Below, one piece after another: positions 9,072 through 19,018 of a stretch of 64,000 nt of DNA (the stretch's first letter is position 1; every line of letters begins with the position of its first letter). Location: NCBI RefSeq assembly GCF_904848625.1, contig NZ_CAJHCP010000005.1, positions 1 through 64,000 on the forward strand, read 5' to 3'. The notes beneath the pieces are model-generated. The model did not search any database and was not told the origin of the DNA. It worked only from the letters and a program-made list of their open reading frames with translations. The stretch comes from Paraburkholderia metrosideri. GTDB lineage: Bacteria; Pseudomonadota; Gammaproteobacteria; Burkholderiales; Burkholderiaceae. Position numbers and translations under genes: made by a program.

Positions 9072-9431
9072 CTACTTGTTACTGCCCGCGCCTGTGCCAT
9101 ACAAGCCATTGTCGAAACTACCAGCACCGTGCGGCTTCTGATCCGGTCCCGCCGTCTTGCCGCGAGCGTTAGCCGATCCGCCGTCTTTCGTCTGGGGCTT
9201 CTTCGATTCATGCACCATCGACGCCGCCGGATCAGGCGTGGAGCCCATTGCCGAGGTGCGATTCTCCTGTTGCGACGAGCCGTTCCCTTGCGTGATCTGC
9301 GCGAAGCTTGCGTCGCTTGCAACGATCATTGCACCGCCGAGCAAGAATGAAGCGCAAGCTGCGGATGCGCGGAGTTTCGCCCGGAGATAAAAAGAGCGTT
9401 TGAAATCGAAGAGGACATTCAGACGGGCCAT
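9072..9431 (-). CDS. Small exported hypothetical protein
   Basis: 119 residues. An N-terminal positive region is followed by a hydrophobic core (AACASFLLGGAMIVA) and a likely signal-peptidase site after ASDASFA, so the mature part is probably periplasmic. The mature region is polar and low in complexity (QGNGSSQQENRT, KKPQTKDGGSANARGKTAGPDQKP), with no recognisable domain. It is divergent from the formate dehydrogenase operon and upstream of selD on the same strand. Such short Gly/Ser/Lys-rich exported proteins are common in Burkholderia and unassigned. Confidence 0.6.
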   Translation of the reverse strand: MARLNVLFDFKRSFYLRAKLRASAACASFLLGGAMIVASDASFAQITQGNGSSQQENRTSAMGSTPDPAASMVHESKKPQTKDGGSANARGKTAGPDQKPHGAGSFDNGLYGTGAGSNK

Positions 9432-9578
9432 AGTGAGAGCAATCGTCCATGTAGAGATTTGATTGGGCGCTCACTTATGCAGCAGAAATAATGCCCGGCC
9501 CTCAACCGGCTGTTTCATTTCATATTTGTCGGTGTTGTCGGCGAGCCATTCGACGCTGCACGACTCCATCTCGGCATC

Positions 9579-9584
9579 TATAAT
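9579..9584 (+). promoter_or_regulatory. Candidate -10 box for the formate dehydrogenase operon
   Basis: A perfect tataat lies 35 nt before the fdoG ATG. The -35 position has only a weak match (ctgcac at 9556-9561), as is usual for promoters that need an activator. Inference from sequence only. Confidence 0.35.
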
Positions 9585-9619
9585 CATCATCAGTATCCCG
9601 AAAGAGCCGAGGCCATTCA

Positions 9620-12600
9620 ATGACCCATATGTCCCGGCGACAATTTCTAAAGGTCTCCGCAACCACGCTCGCCGGATCGAGTCTCGCCCTCATGGGCTTC
9701 TCGCCGACACCCGCGTTAGCGGAAGTCCGTCAATACAAATTGTCGCGCACAACCGAAACCCGCAACACTTGCCCGTACTGTTCCGTGGGCTGCGGCATCC
9801 TGATGTACGGACTGGGCGACAACGCGAAGAACGCGAAGTCCAGCATCATTCACATCGAGGGCGATCCCGACCATCCGGTCAATCGCGGCACGCTTTGCCC
9901 GAAGGGCGCGAGCCTGATCGACTTCATTCATAGTCCGAGCCGTCTGAAGTATCCCGAATATCGCGCGGCCGGATCGAATGAGTGGACGCGTATTTCGTGG
10001 CAAGACGCACTCGACCGCATCGCGAAGCTGATGAAGGAAGACCGCGACGCCAACTTCGTCGAAACGACCGAAGACGGCAAGAAGGTCAACCGCTGGCTGA
10101 CCACCGGCATGCTTGCAGCATCGGCCGGTAGCAATGAAGTAGGGTATTTGACGCACAAGACTGTCCGCAGTCTTGGCATGCTCGCATTCGACAATCAAGC
10201 ACGTGTCTGACACGGCCCGACGGTGGCAGGTCTTGCCCCGACGTTTGGCCGTGGAGCGATGACGAACCATTGGGTCGACATCAAGAACGCGGATGTGATT
10301 CTCGTGATGGGCGGCAATGCGGCCGAGGCGCACCCGTGCGGCTTCAAGTGGGTGACGGAAGCAAAAGCGCACCGCAAGGCGCGACTGATCGTGGTCGACC
10401 CGCGCTTTACGCGCACGGCGTCGGTAGCGGACTATTACGCGCAGATTCGCACCGGCTCAGACATCGTGTTCCTGGGCGGGGTGATCAACTATCTGATCAC
10501 CAACGACAAGATCCAGCACGAGTACGTGAAGAACTACACGGACATGTCGTTCATCGTCCGCGACGACTTTACGTTTGCTGACGGTCTGTATTCCGGTTAC
10601 GACGCTGACAAGCGCAAATATGATCAAAGCTCGTGGGACTACGAACGTGGTGACGACGGCTTTGCCAAAGTCGACCCGACGTTGCAGCATCCGCGTTGCG
10701 TCTATCAACTGCTGAAACAGCATTACTCGCGCTATACGCCCGAGCACGTCGAGCGCATCTGCGGTACGCCGAAGGACAAGTTCCTTCACGTGTGCGAGAT
10801 GCTGGCGTCGACGGCGGTGCCCGGCCGTGCCGGCACGGTGCTGTACGCGCTCGGCTGGACGCATCACTCGGTCGGCGCGCAGATCATCCGCACGGGCGCG
10901 ATGGTGCAGTTGCTGCTCGGCAATATCGGCATCGCAGGCGGCGGCATGAATGCGTTGCGCGGTCACTCGAACATTCAAGGCTTGACTGACCTCGGCCTGA
11001 TGTCGAATCTGCTGCCGGGCTACATGACCCTGCCGATGGAAGCCGAACAGGATTTCGACGCCTTCATCGCACAACGCGCGACCCAGCCGTTGCGACCGAA
11101 CCAGTTGAGTTACTGGCGCAACTACCGCGCGTTCCATGTCAGTTTTATGAAATCGTGGTGGGGCGATAACGCGACTGCGCAAAACAACTTCGGCTACGAC
11201 TATCTGCCGAAGCTCGATAAGTCGTATGACCTGCTGCAAGTCTTTGAGCTGATGAATCAAGGCAAGATGAACGGCTACATCGCGCAGGGCTTCAACCCGC
11301 TCGCCGCGGCGCCGAACAAGGCGAAAATCGGCGCGAGTCTGGCCAAGCTGAAGTGGCTCGTCATCATGGACCCGCTCGCCACGGAAACGTCGGAGTTCTG
11401 GAAAAACTTCGGCGAGTTCAACGACGTCGACACAGCGTCGATCCAGACTGAAGTATTCCGTTTGCCCACCACCTGTTTCGCGGAGGAGCGCGGTTCGCTG
11501 GTCAGTTCGAGCCGGGTGTTGCAATGGCACTGGCAAGGCGCGGACGGCCCTGGCGAGTCGAAGAGCGATCTTGAGATTATGTCGGGGTTGTGGTTGCGCA
11601 TGCGTGACGCTTATCGAAAGGACGGCGGCAAGTATCCCGATCCGATCCTGAACATGAGCTGGCCATACGTCGACCCGGAAAGCCCGACCCCTGAAGAACT
11701 CGCGATGGAGTTCAACGGCAAGGCGCTGGCCGACGTCACCGACCCGGCCGACAAAACCAAAGTGCTCGCCAAAAAAGGCGAACAACTGGCGAGCTTTGCG
11801 CTGCTGCGCGACGACGGCAGCACGGCGAGCGGTTGCTGGATCTTCTGCGGCGCCTGGACCCAGGCGGGCAACCAGATGGGCCGGCGCGACAACTCGGATC
11901 CAACCGGTATCGGCAATACGCTGAACTGGGCGTGGGCCTGGCCGGTGAACCGTCGCATTCTGTATAACCGCGCGTCGTGCGATGTCAGCGGCAAACCGTT
12001 CGATCCAACCCGTAAGCTGATCGCGTGGAACGGCTCGGCGTGGACCGGCGCAGACGTTCCGGACTTCAAGGTCGACGAGCCGCCTGAAAACGGCATGAAC
12101 CCGTTCATCATGAATCCGGAAGGCGTGGCGCGTTTCTTCTCGCGTGACCAGATGGTAGAAGGGCCGTTCCCCGAGCATTACGAACCGTTCGAAACGCCGC
12201 TCGGCTACAACCCGATGCATCCGGATAACAAGCTGGTGGTCAGCAATCCGGCCGCCCGCGTGTTCCCGGACGACAAGGCAGCATTCGGCACGCACGAGAA
12301 TTTCCCGCATACGGCCACCACTTACCGTCTGACCGAGCATTTTCACTACTGGACCAAGCACGCGCATCTGAACGCGATCATCCAGCCGCAACAGTTCGTG
12401 GAAATTGGTGAGGAGCTGGCCAAAGAGGTGGGTGTGGTGGCGGGAGACCGCGTCAAGGTGTCGTCCAACCGCGGGCATATTTTTGCGGTTGCGCTCGTCA
12501 CCAAGCGGATCAAAACGCTGATGATCGAAGGCAAGAAAGTACAGACAGTCGGGTTGCCGTTGCATTGGGGCTTCAAGGGACTCACGAAGCCGGGCTATCT

Positions 12601-12688
12601 CGTCAATACGCTAACGCCCTCGGTGGGCGATGGGAATTCGCAAACTCCGGAATTCAAGTCGTTCCTCGTCAAGGTCGAAAAGGCATAA
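9620..12688 (+). CDS. fdoG: Formate dehydrogenase, membrane-bound, alpha subunit; selenoprotein
   Basis: 1022 residues when the in-frame TGA at 10208-10210 is read as selenocysteine 197. Catalytic subunit that oxidises formate to CO2 at a Mo/W-bis-MGD cofactor. It begins with a twin-arginine signal (SRRQFLKVSATTLAG), so the folded enzyme is exported to the periplasm. A [4Fe-4S] site follows in NTCPYCSVGCGILMYG. The context NQARV-Sec-HGPTVAGLAPTFGRGAM matches E. coli FdnG/FdoG, where Sec is residue 196. The frame is unbroken on both sides of the TGA. Standard gene calling would split this into two genes at 10210 and 10223. It is the first gene of fdoGHI-fdhE-selAB. The name fdnG would serve equally well. 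Confidence 0.96.
10208..10247 (+). promoter_or_regulatory. Selenocysteine UGA codon and bacterial SECIS hairpin
   Basis: The TGA is followed by cacggcccgacggtggcagg and tcttgccccg. The apical stem pairs ggca (10225-10228) with tgcc (10234-10237) around the loop ggtct, which contains the GGUC-type apex bound by the SelB winged-helix domain. Spacing from the UGA matches the E. coli fdnG and fdhF elements. Both selB and selC are in this window. Confidence 0.88.
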
Positions 12689-12697
12689 GGAAAAGAG

Positions 12698-13639
12698 ATG
12701 GCACTGCAATCACTGGATATCAGACGTTTGTCGGCAACGACCACGCCCCCGCCGCAAGTGCGGGAGCCGGTCACCGGCACGGTGGCCAAGCTCATCGACG
12801 TATCGAAGTGCATTGGCTGCAAGGCATGTCAGACCGCCTGCATGGAGTGGAACGACCTGCGCGACGAGATCGGCGAGAACGTCGGTGTGTACGATAACCC
12901 GGCCGATCTGACCGAGCATTCGTGGACCGTCATGCGGTTCTCCGAATACGAAAACACCGAAGGCGATCTGTCGTGGCTGATCCGTAAAGACGGCTGCATG
13001 CATTGCGAAGATCCGGGCTGCCTGAAGGCATGTCCGTCGCCGGGTGCGATCGTGCAGTACACGAACGGCATCGTGGATTTTCACGAGGAAAACTGCATTG
13101 GCTGCGGTTATTGCGTGACCGGTTGCCCGTTCAACGTGCCGCGCATTTCAAAGAAGGACAACCGCGCGTACAAGTGCACGCTGTGTTCGGATCGCGTGGC
13201 GGTGGGACAAGAACCGGCTTGCGTGAAGACCTGTCCGACCGGCGCGATCATGTTCGGCACCAAGGAGGACATGCATCAGCAGGCGGCCGACCGGATCGTC
13301 GATCTGAAGGAACGCGGTTTTCAGAACGCCGGCTTGTACGATCCGGCCGGTGTGGGTGGCACGCATGTGATGTACGTGCTGCATCACGCTGACCGGCCGT
13401 CGCTGTATCACGGCTTGCCCGACAATCCGAAGATCAGCATCATGGTGTCGGTGTGGAAGGGGTTGGCAAAGCCGTTGGCGTTAGCGGGTATCGCGTTCGC
13501 GGCGGTGGCCGGGTTCTTCCATTACACGCGGGTGGGTCCGAACGAGGTGTCGGAGGCCGATGAAGCCGAGGCCCAGCATGAAGCCGATGAAGTACGCCGT
13601 TCAAGGGAGGCATCCAATGAAGCACCCCGAGCAGACTGA
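12698..13639 (+). CDS. fdoH: Formate dehydrogenase iron-sulfur (beta) subunit
   Basis: 313 residues. It carries electrons from the alpha subunit to the cytochrome b subunit. Four ferredoxin-type cysteine groups are visible: [47 protein letters not shown] and [21 protein letters not shown], enough for four [4Fe-4S] clusters. A single C-terminal membrane helix ([16 protein letters not shown]) anchors it, with an acidic tail after it ([13 protein letters not shown]). It starts 9 bp after fdoG and ends 23 bp inside fdoI, so all three subunits should be made from one transcript. It has no signal peptide and is exported with the Tat-bearing alpha subunit. Confidence 0.95.
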   Translation: MALQSLDIRRLSATTTPPPQVREPVTGTVAKLIDVSKCIGCKACQTACMEWNDLRDEIGENVGVYDNPADLTEHSWTVMRFSEYENTEGDLSWLIRKDGCMHCEDPGCLKACPSPGAIVQYTNGIVDFHEENCIGCGYCVTGCPFNVPRISKKDNRAYKCTLCSDRVAVGQEPACVKTCPTGAIMFGTKEDMHQQAADRIVDLKERGFQNAGLYDPAGVGGTHVMYVLHHADRPSLYHGLPDNPKISIMVSVWKGLAKPLALAGIAFAAVAGFFHYTRVGPNEVSEADEAEAQHEADEVRRSREASNEAPRAD

Positions 13640-14273
13640 CCTGAAGGACGTGAAGGGCCATAGCCTGATCCAGCGCTACACGCCGAACGAGCGCACGAAT
13701 CACTGGATTACCGCCATCACGTTTGTGTTGCTGGCGCTGTCCGGCCTCGCAATGTTTCATCCGGCCATGTCATGGCTTTACGCGATCTTCGGAGGCGGAC
13801 AATGGACGCGGATTCTGCATCCGTTCGTCGGCTGCGTGATGTTCCTGTCGTTCCTGATTCTTGCGCTGCGCTTCTGGCATCACAATTATCTCGACCGCAA
13901 TGACATTCAATGGATGAAGCAGATCGGCGATGTCTTGAACAATCGCGAGGAAAAACTGCCCGCCATCGGAAAGTACAATGCCGGTCAAAAGCTGCTATTT
14001 TTTACGATGGTGCTGTGCCTGCTGGCATTGCTCGCCAGCGGCATCGTGATCTGGCGGCGCTATTTCTCGTTCTATTTTCCGATCGAGGTCATCCGTTTCG
14101 CAGCGCTGGTTCATGCGGCTGCTGCGTTCGTGCTGATCGTCGGCATCGTCGTGCATATCTACGCGGCGTTGTGGATCAAAGGATCGATCGGCGCGATGAC
14201 ACGCGGTACGGTCACATATGGCTGGGCGAGGAAGCATCATCCGAACTGGTTCAAGGAAATCATCGGCAAATAG
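13617..14273 (+). CDS. fdoI: Formate dehydrogenase cytochrome b556 (gamma) subunit
   Basis: 218 residues with four membrane helices. It holds the haems and passes electrons to the quinone pool. Start chosen at MKHPEQTD (13617), which has a strong GGGAGG ribosome-binding site 6 nt upstream; a longer frame from 13560 would lie inside fdoH and lacks one. Histidines for haem ligation are present in [52 protein letters not shown]. Its start overlaps the end of fdoH, consistent with translational coupling. Confidence 0.94.
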   Translation: MKHPEQTDLKDVKGHSLIQRYTPNERTNHWITAITFVLLALSGLAMFHPAMSWLYAIFGGGQWTRILHPFVGCVMFLSFLILALRFWHHNYLDRNDIQWMKQIGDVLNNREEKLPAIGKYNAGQKLLFFTMVLCLLALLASGIVIWRRYFSFYFPIEVIRFAALVHAAAAFVLIVGIVVHIYAALWIKGSIGAMTRGTVTYGWARKHHPNWFKEIIGK

Positions 14274-14327
14274 CTGATCAGTCTCAGGCAAGTCACGCCG
14301 TGCGGGTCGTCGAGCGCACGGCACCAT

Positions 14328-14366
14328 GAGCCGCCGCCCTCGTTCGTCGAAGAACCGCGGCGGCTC
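14328..14366 (+). terminator. Hairpin between fdoI and fdhE
   Basis: A 10-bp GC stem (gagccgccgc at 14328-14337 and its complement at 14357-14366) encloses a 19-nt loop and is followed by ttcagtttt. It could terminate or attenuate the fdoGHI transcript before fdhE-selAB, lowering the dose of the accessory genes. The T-run is imperfect. Confidence 0.5.
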
Positions 14367-14389
14367 TTCAGTTTTCAGAGGTCGATACT

Positions 14390-15415
14390 TTGGTTCAACG
14401 CATTCTTGAAGCCGGCGATATCGAGTCGCTCGATCACACGTCGATTCCTCGCATCCGCACGCCCGAACGGCTCGCGGTGTTTGCGCCGCGCGCCGCGCGT
14501 TTGCGTCAACTGGCGGCGCTCAACAATCCGATCGCCGGTTACTTGCGGCTAATGGCGGTGCTGGCCGACGCGCAGCAGGCGGTGATGGTGGGCTTCAAGG
14601 CGCAACCGCCGAGCCCCGAGTTGATCGCGAGTGCGCAGGAGCATTCGATGCCGCTGATCCCGGCGCTGTCCGGCGTGCGCGATCCAGCGTGGCATGACGT
14701 GCTGCGTCAGTTGCTCGACAGGTTGCAGGCGGCGGGGCCGCTGACGCCCCCGCTCGAAGCGCTGCTTGACCGCTTGCGCACCGCCGGCATCGCCACGCTC
14801 GAAGCGCAGGCCGACGCGATTTTCGCGCAGCGTTTCGACGAAGTCGACCCGGCAAGCGCGCCGCTCATCATGGCCGCGCTGCAGGTGGTGTGGACCGACC
14901 TCGCCGCCGACATCGACAAGCGCGCGGTGCCGTATCTCGAAACGCTCGGCTTGTGTCCCGTGTGCGGTTCGCATCCGGTGGCAAGCATCCTGCGCGTGGG
15001 CGGCTCGTATGACAATTACCGTTATCTGCAATGCGGGTTGTGCTCGACCGAATGGCACATGGTTCGCTCGAAATGCTCGAATTGCGATTCGACCAAGGGC
15101 ATTGCTTACCACGTGGTTGGCTCGCCGGAAGCGGACGAGGCGACTCGCGAAGCCGAATCGAAGAATGCCGCATTGAAGGCGGAATCGTGCGACGAATGCC
15201 ATACTTACCGGAAAATCGGCATTCAGTCGAAAGATTACGATTTCGAGCCGTTCGCGGACGATCTCGCCAGTCTCACGCTGGATTTGCTGATGGGGGCGGA
15301 GGGTTACCGGCGTGCGTCACCGCATCCGTGGCTGTGGCCGGAGCAGGCGGACGGTGACTCCGCCGACGATTCCGCTGGTGAGTCCGCGGGTGATCCCGCG
15401 GGTGATCCCGATTAA
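14390..15415 (+). CDS. fdhE: Formate dehydrogenase accessory protein FdhE
   Basis: 341 residues. FdhE is a cytoplasmic rubredoxin-like zinc/iron protein needed to activate Tat-exported formate dehydrogenases. Four CXXC knuckles are visible: CPVCGSHP, CGLCSTEW, CSNCDSTKG and CDECHTYRK, the diagnostic set. Start taken as TTG at 14390 with AGAGG 9 nt upstream, since no ATG is available in frame close by. The C-terminus is extended past the usual end (LLMGAEGYRR) by a low-complexity acidic tail rich in Asp, Ser, Ala and Gly, encoded by short imperfect DNA repeats at about 15350-15412. It sits between fdoI and selA. Confidence 0.93.
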   Translation: MVQRILEAGDIESLDHTSIPRIRTPERLAVFAPRAARLRQLAALNNPIAGYLRLMAVLADAQQAVMVGFKAQPPSPELIASAQEHSMPLIPALSGVRDPAWHDVLRQLLDRLQAAGPLTPPLEALLDRLRTAGIATLEAQADAIFAQRFDEVDPASAPLIMAALQVVWTDLAADIDKRAVPYLETLGLCPVCGSHPVASILRVGGSYDNYRYLQCGLCSTEWHMVRSKCSNCDSTKGIAYHVVGSPEADEATREAESKNAALKAESCDECHTYRKIGIQSKDYDFEPFADDLASLTLDLLMGAEGYRRASPHPWLWPEQADGDSADDSAGESAGDPAGDPD

Positions 15416-15448
15416 GCAGCGACTGGGCACGACTAAAAGGATGGCTTC

Positions 15449-16888
15449 GTGAGCGACGTAAGCGGCTCTGAATTGCGCGCGCTGATGGCACGCGTGCCGT
15501 CGGTAGAAAAGGTGATCGCGTCCGACGAATTTGCGGCTTTGGTGAATGAGTTTGGCCGCACGCAGGTACTCGGCGCGTTACGCGATGCGCTCGACCAATG
15601 GCGCGTCAGTGCGCTCAACGCGCAAGCGGGCGAAGCGTCCATCAGCGCGCTCGACGTCGCGCAGCTTCGCGTATCCGTTGAGCGTGCGTTGCGCCAGCGC
15701 AACGAGTCACGTTTGCGCAGCGTCTTCAATCTGACCGGTACTGTGTTGCACACCAATCTCGGGCGAGCGCTGTTGCCCGACGAAGCCGTGCAGTCCGTCA
15801 TGAAGGTGCTCACGCAACCCGCCAATCTCGAGTTCGATCTCGACACCGGCAAACGTGGCGACCGCGACGATCTGATCGACGAACTCATTGGCGAATTGAC
15901 CGGCGCTGAAGCCGCGACGGTCGTCAACAACAACGCGGCGGCGGTGCTGCTGACGCTGTCCGCGTTGGCGTCGAAGAAAGAAGTGATCGTGTCGCGTGGC
16001 GAGCTGGTTGAAATTGGCGGTGCGTTTCGCATTCCCGACATCATGAGCCGCGCGGGGGCGAAGCTGCGCGAGGTCGGCACGACCAATCGCACGCATCTGA
16101 AGGATTATGACGAGGCCATCGGTCCGCACACCGCGCTGCTGATGAAAGTCCACGCGAGCAATTACGCGATCAGCGGATTCACCAAAGAAGTCAGCCTGAA
16201 CGAAATCGCGCCGCTCGCGCATGCGCGCGGCCTCGCGGTTGCCGTAGACCTCGGCAGCGGCACGCTCGTCGATCTGAGTCAGTGGGGTTTGCCGCGCGAA
16301 CCGACCGTGCGCGAAACCATCGAGGCAGGCGCGGACCTCGTCACGTTCAGCGGCGACAAGTTGCTTGGCGGTCCGCAGGCGGGCTTGATCGTCGGACGGC
16401 GCGATCTGATCGCGAAGATCAAGAAGCATCCGCTGAAGCGCGCGCTGCGCGTCGGCAAGTTGACGCTCGCAGCGCTCGAACCGGTGTTGCAGCTTTATCG
16501 CGCGCCGGAAAAACTGGTGGAGCGGCTCACCACGCTGCGTCTGCTGACGCGCGCCACCGAAGACATTCGTCTTGCCGCAGAGCGCGTACAACCGGCATTG
16601 CAGCGCGCGGTTGGCGAACGCTATGCGGTGGTGTCGGAACCAATGTTCAGTCAGATCGGCAGCGGCGCGTTGCCGGTCGACGTGCTGCCAAGCTACGGCC
16701 TCGTCGTCAGAATGGCGGATGGCAAGCGCGGTGGGCGGCAGTTGCTCGCGCTGGAAAAACAACTGCGCGAGATGGCGCGTCCCGTGATCGGCCGGATCGC
16801 GGACGACGCATTGCGCCTCGATCTGCGCTGCCTCGAAGCGGCTGACGAAGCGCAACTGATCGGGCAACTGAAGAGCGAATCCGCATGA
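15449..16888 (+). CDS. selA: L-seryl-tRNA(Sec) selenium transferase
   Basis: 479 residues. PLP enzyme that converts seryl-tRNA-Sec to selenocysteyl-tRNA-Sec using selenophosphate from SelD. The N-terminal part includes the tRNA-binding region; the core shows SVFNLTGTVLHTNLGRALLP, GAEAATVVNNNAAAVLL and the PLP-lysine motif TFSGDKLLGGPQAG with Lys304. Starts at GTG 15449 with AAAAGGA upstream. Its last four bases overlap the first of selB (ATGA), implying coupled translation. Length is close to E. coli SelA (463). Confidence 0.96.
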   Translation: MSDVSGSELRALMARVPSVEKVIASDEFAALVNEFGRTQVLGALRDALDQWRVSALNAQAGEASISALDVAQLRVSVERALRQRNESRLRSVFNLTGTVLHTNLGRALLPDEAVQSVMKVLTQPANLEFDLDTGKRGDRDDLIDELIGELTGAEAATVVNNNAAAVLLTLSALASKKEVIVSRGELVEIGGAFRIPDIMSRAGAKLREVGTTNRTHLKDYDEAIGPHTALLMKVHASNYAISGFTKEVSLNEIAPLAHARGLAVAVDLGSGTLVDLSQWGLPREPTVRETIEAGADLVTFSGDKLLGGPQAGLIVGRRDLIAKIKKHPLKRALRVGKLTLAALEPVLQLYRAPEKLVERLTTLRLLTRATEDIRLAAERVQPALQRAVGERYAVVSEPMFSQIGSGALPVDVLPSYGLVVRMADGKRGGRQLLALEKQLREMARPVIGRIADDALRLDLRCLEAADEAQLIGQLKSESA

Positions 16889-18798
16889 TCGTCGGTACGG
16901 CCGGGCATATCGACCACGGCAAAACGAGTCTGGTGAAGGCGCTGTCGGGCGTCGACACCGATCGTTTGAAAGAAGAAAAGGCGCGCGGCATTTCGATCGA
17001 GCTGGGGTACGCCTATGTGCCGCTCGACAATGGCGACGTGCTCGGTTTCATCGACGTGCCAGGTCACGAGAGGCTCGTGCACACCATGGCGGCGGGTGCG
17101 AGCGGAATCGACTTCGCGCTCCTCGTGATTGCCGCCGACGACGGCGTGATGCCGCAAACGCGCGAGCATCTGGCGATTGTCGAACTGCTTGGCATTCAAC
17201 GCGGCGCAGTCGCGTTGACCAAGGTGGATCGCGTGGACGCGCAGCGCGTGCGTGACGTGCACAACGAAGTGACCGCGTTTCTGAGCGGCAGCGTGCTGCA
17301 GGCCGCGCCCGTGTTCGAAACCTGCGCGACGCAAGCCGGCGATCCTGGCGTGGCCGCGCTGAAATCGTATCTGCATGACGCGGCTACGGCGTGGCATAGG
17401 CGGCGTGCTGACGGATTGTTCCGTCTTGCCGTCGACCGGGTTTTCACGCTTGCGGGGCAGGGCACGATCGTGACGGGCACGGTGGTCGCCGGCAGTGTCA
17501 AGGTCGGCGATACGATGTTGCTCGCGCCGAAAAATGAACCGGTGCGCGTGCGCAGCATTCATGCGCAGAATCGTCCCGCGGAGATTGGATACGCTGGCGA
17601 GCGCTGCGCGTTGAACCTCGCAGGCATTGAGAAGAGCGCGATTGATCGCGGCGACTGGATCGTCGATCCACGCCTGTCGCAAGCATCGGAGCGGATCGAC
17701 GTCACGCTGGCCCTGCTAGCCGACGCGTCGCTGACGCTAGACCATTGGGCGCCGCTGCATGTGCATCTCGGTACGCAGCATCAGGTCGCGCATGTCGCCT
17801 TGCTTGAGAGCGAAACGCTCGGTGCCGGTCAGCGCGCGCGCGTTCAACTGGTGTTCGAACGGCCGGTTGGCGCGCTGCCGGGCGACCGGTTTGTCGTGCG
17901 CAATGCGCAGGCTAGCCGCACGGTCGGCGGCGGACAGGTGCTCGATCCGTTCGCGCCTTCGCGCAAGCGCCGCTCGGCGGAGCGGCTCGCGTGGCTCGAT
18001 GCCATTCAGACGATGCACGACACCGGCACGCTCGACGCAATGTTTGCGAGAGCGCCGTACGGTTTGTCGCGTGAGTTACTGGAACGGCTGACGGGTAGGC
18101 CGGCGAGTGCTCTGGCGCTGCCGTCGGGCACGCGCGTGGTCGAACTCCCTGGCCACGATGCACTGCTAGTCGCCGATGCGTTATGGCAAGCGTTGGGTGA
18201 GCGGTTGATCGCAACACTCGCGCAATATCACGAACGCTCGCCGGATGAGTTAGGGCCAGACGTATCGCGTTTGCGGCGGATTGCTGCGCCGCTCGCGAAC
18301 GATGCGCTCTGGCGCGCACTAGTCGACGATGCCGCCGCGCGCGGCGAGATTGTGAAACGCGGACCGTGGCTGCATTTGCCAAGTCACGCTGTGACGCTCG
18401 ACACCGCTGATCAGACGCTCGCGGCGGCGCTGCTGCCCGCGGTGAAGGCGGGGCGTTTCGATCCGCCGTGGGTGCGCGATCTGGCGAGTGCAAACGGTGT
18501 GTCTGAAGATCGCATGCGCCAGTTAATGCGCACACTCGCGCGGCAGGGCGAGCTTTTTCAGGTCGTGCGCGATCTTTTTTATCATCAGGATGTGATTCGC
18601 GAACTGGCTTTGATTGCGGCTGCCGAAGCAGAAAAGAACGCGGGCAACGTGGCTGCGGCACCGTTTCGCGATGCCACAGGATTGGGGCGAAAGCGCGCGA
18701 TTCAGCTTTTGGAGTTCTTCGATCGCGTTGGGTATACTCGCTTTCACCGTGGACTGCATTTGATGCGCACGGATAGTCGTTGGCTGGATCTGCTTTGA
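16885..18798 (+). CDS. selB: Selenocysteine-specific elongation factor
   Basis: 637 residues. It delivers Sec-tRNA-Sec to the ribosome at UGA codons followed by a SECIS hairpin. The EF-Tu-like GTPase domain has G1 GTAGHIDHGKTSL (residues 4-16), the G3 motif DVPGHE and G4 TKVD, followed by beta-barrel domains (TLAGQGTIVTGTVV) and C-terminal winged helices from about residue 400 that bind the SECIS RNA. Overlaps selA by 4 bp, and selC follows 29 bp after its stop, so the whole decoding apparatus is adjacent. Confidence 0.96.
   Translation: MIVGTAGHIDHGKTSLVKALSGVDTDRLKEEKARGISIELGYAYVPLDNGDVLGFIDVPGHERLVHTMAAGASGIDFALLVIAADDGVMPQTREHLAIVELLGIQRGAVALTKVDRVDAQRVRDVHNEVTAFLSGSVLQAAPVFETCATQAGDPGVAALKSYLHDAATAWHRRRADGLFRLAVDRVFTLAGQGTIVTGTVVAGSVKVGDTMLLAPKNEPVRVRSIHAQNRPAEIGYAGERCALNLAGIEKSAIDRGDWIVDPRLSQASERIDVTLALLADASLTLDHWAPLHVHLGTQHQVAHVALLESETLGAGQRARVQLVFERPVGALPGDRFVVRNAQASRTVGGGQVLDPFAPSRKRRSAERLAWLDAIQTMHDTGTLDAMFARAPYGLSRELLERLTGRPASALALPSGTRVVELPGHDALLVADALWQALGERLIATLAQYHERSPDELGPDVSRLRRIAAPLANDALWRALVDDAAARGEIVKRGPWLHLPSHAVTLDTADQTLAAALLPAVKAGRFDPPWVRDLASANGVSEDRMRQLMRTLARQGELFQVVRDLFYHQDVIRELALIAAAEAEKNAGNVAAAPFRDATGLGRKRAIQLLEFFDRVGYTRFHRGLHLMRTDSRWLDLL
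18709..18738 (+). promoter_or_regulatory. Possible promoter for tRNA-Sec inside the selB 3' end
   Basis: ttggag (18709-18714), an 18-nt spacer and tatact (18733-18738) form a fair sigma-70 match 90 bp before selC. It would let the tRNA be made independently of the fdo operon. Weak evidence from sequence alone. Confidence 0.25.
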
Positions 18799-18827
18799 TT
18801 TTTAGTTCATGTAGTTCAATCACCGTA

Positions 18828-18924
18828 GGAAGGCATTCGTATCCGGTGGTACGGCTGGGCTTCAAACCCAGTTGAGGGCGTCAGACGCTCTCAGGTCGGT
18901 TCGACTCCGGCTGCTTTCCGCCAT
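18828..18924 (+). tRNA. selC: tRNA-Sec (anticodon UCA)
   Basis: 97 nt including the encoded gCCA end. The 8-bp acceptor stem (ggaaggca with tgctttcc), the anticodon loop cttcaaa with anticodon TCA, the long variable arm (gagggcgtcagacgctctc) and T-loop ttcgact are all diagnostic of bacterial selenocysteine tRNA. Located immediately after selB. Confidence 0.97.
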
Positions 18925-19018
18925 GAGGCTTTACGCGAATTTCGCCGTGCCGCCTGTGCTGTAGCCATGATGGTCAAATTCAAACGAACCACTGTCTTCA
19001 CGCCCATCGCAGAGCCCC

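Noticed and set aside
10208..10223. Frameshift or nonsense mutation splitting fdoG
   Set aside because: Frame is unchanged on both sides, the codon is TGA at the Sec position of the family, a SECIS hairpin follows and selA, selB, selC, selD are all present.
10457..12565. 702-codon minus-strand frame opposite fdoG
   Set aside because: Antisense shadow of a GC-rich gene; composition is the complement of fdoG codons and no motif is recognisable.
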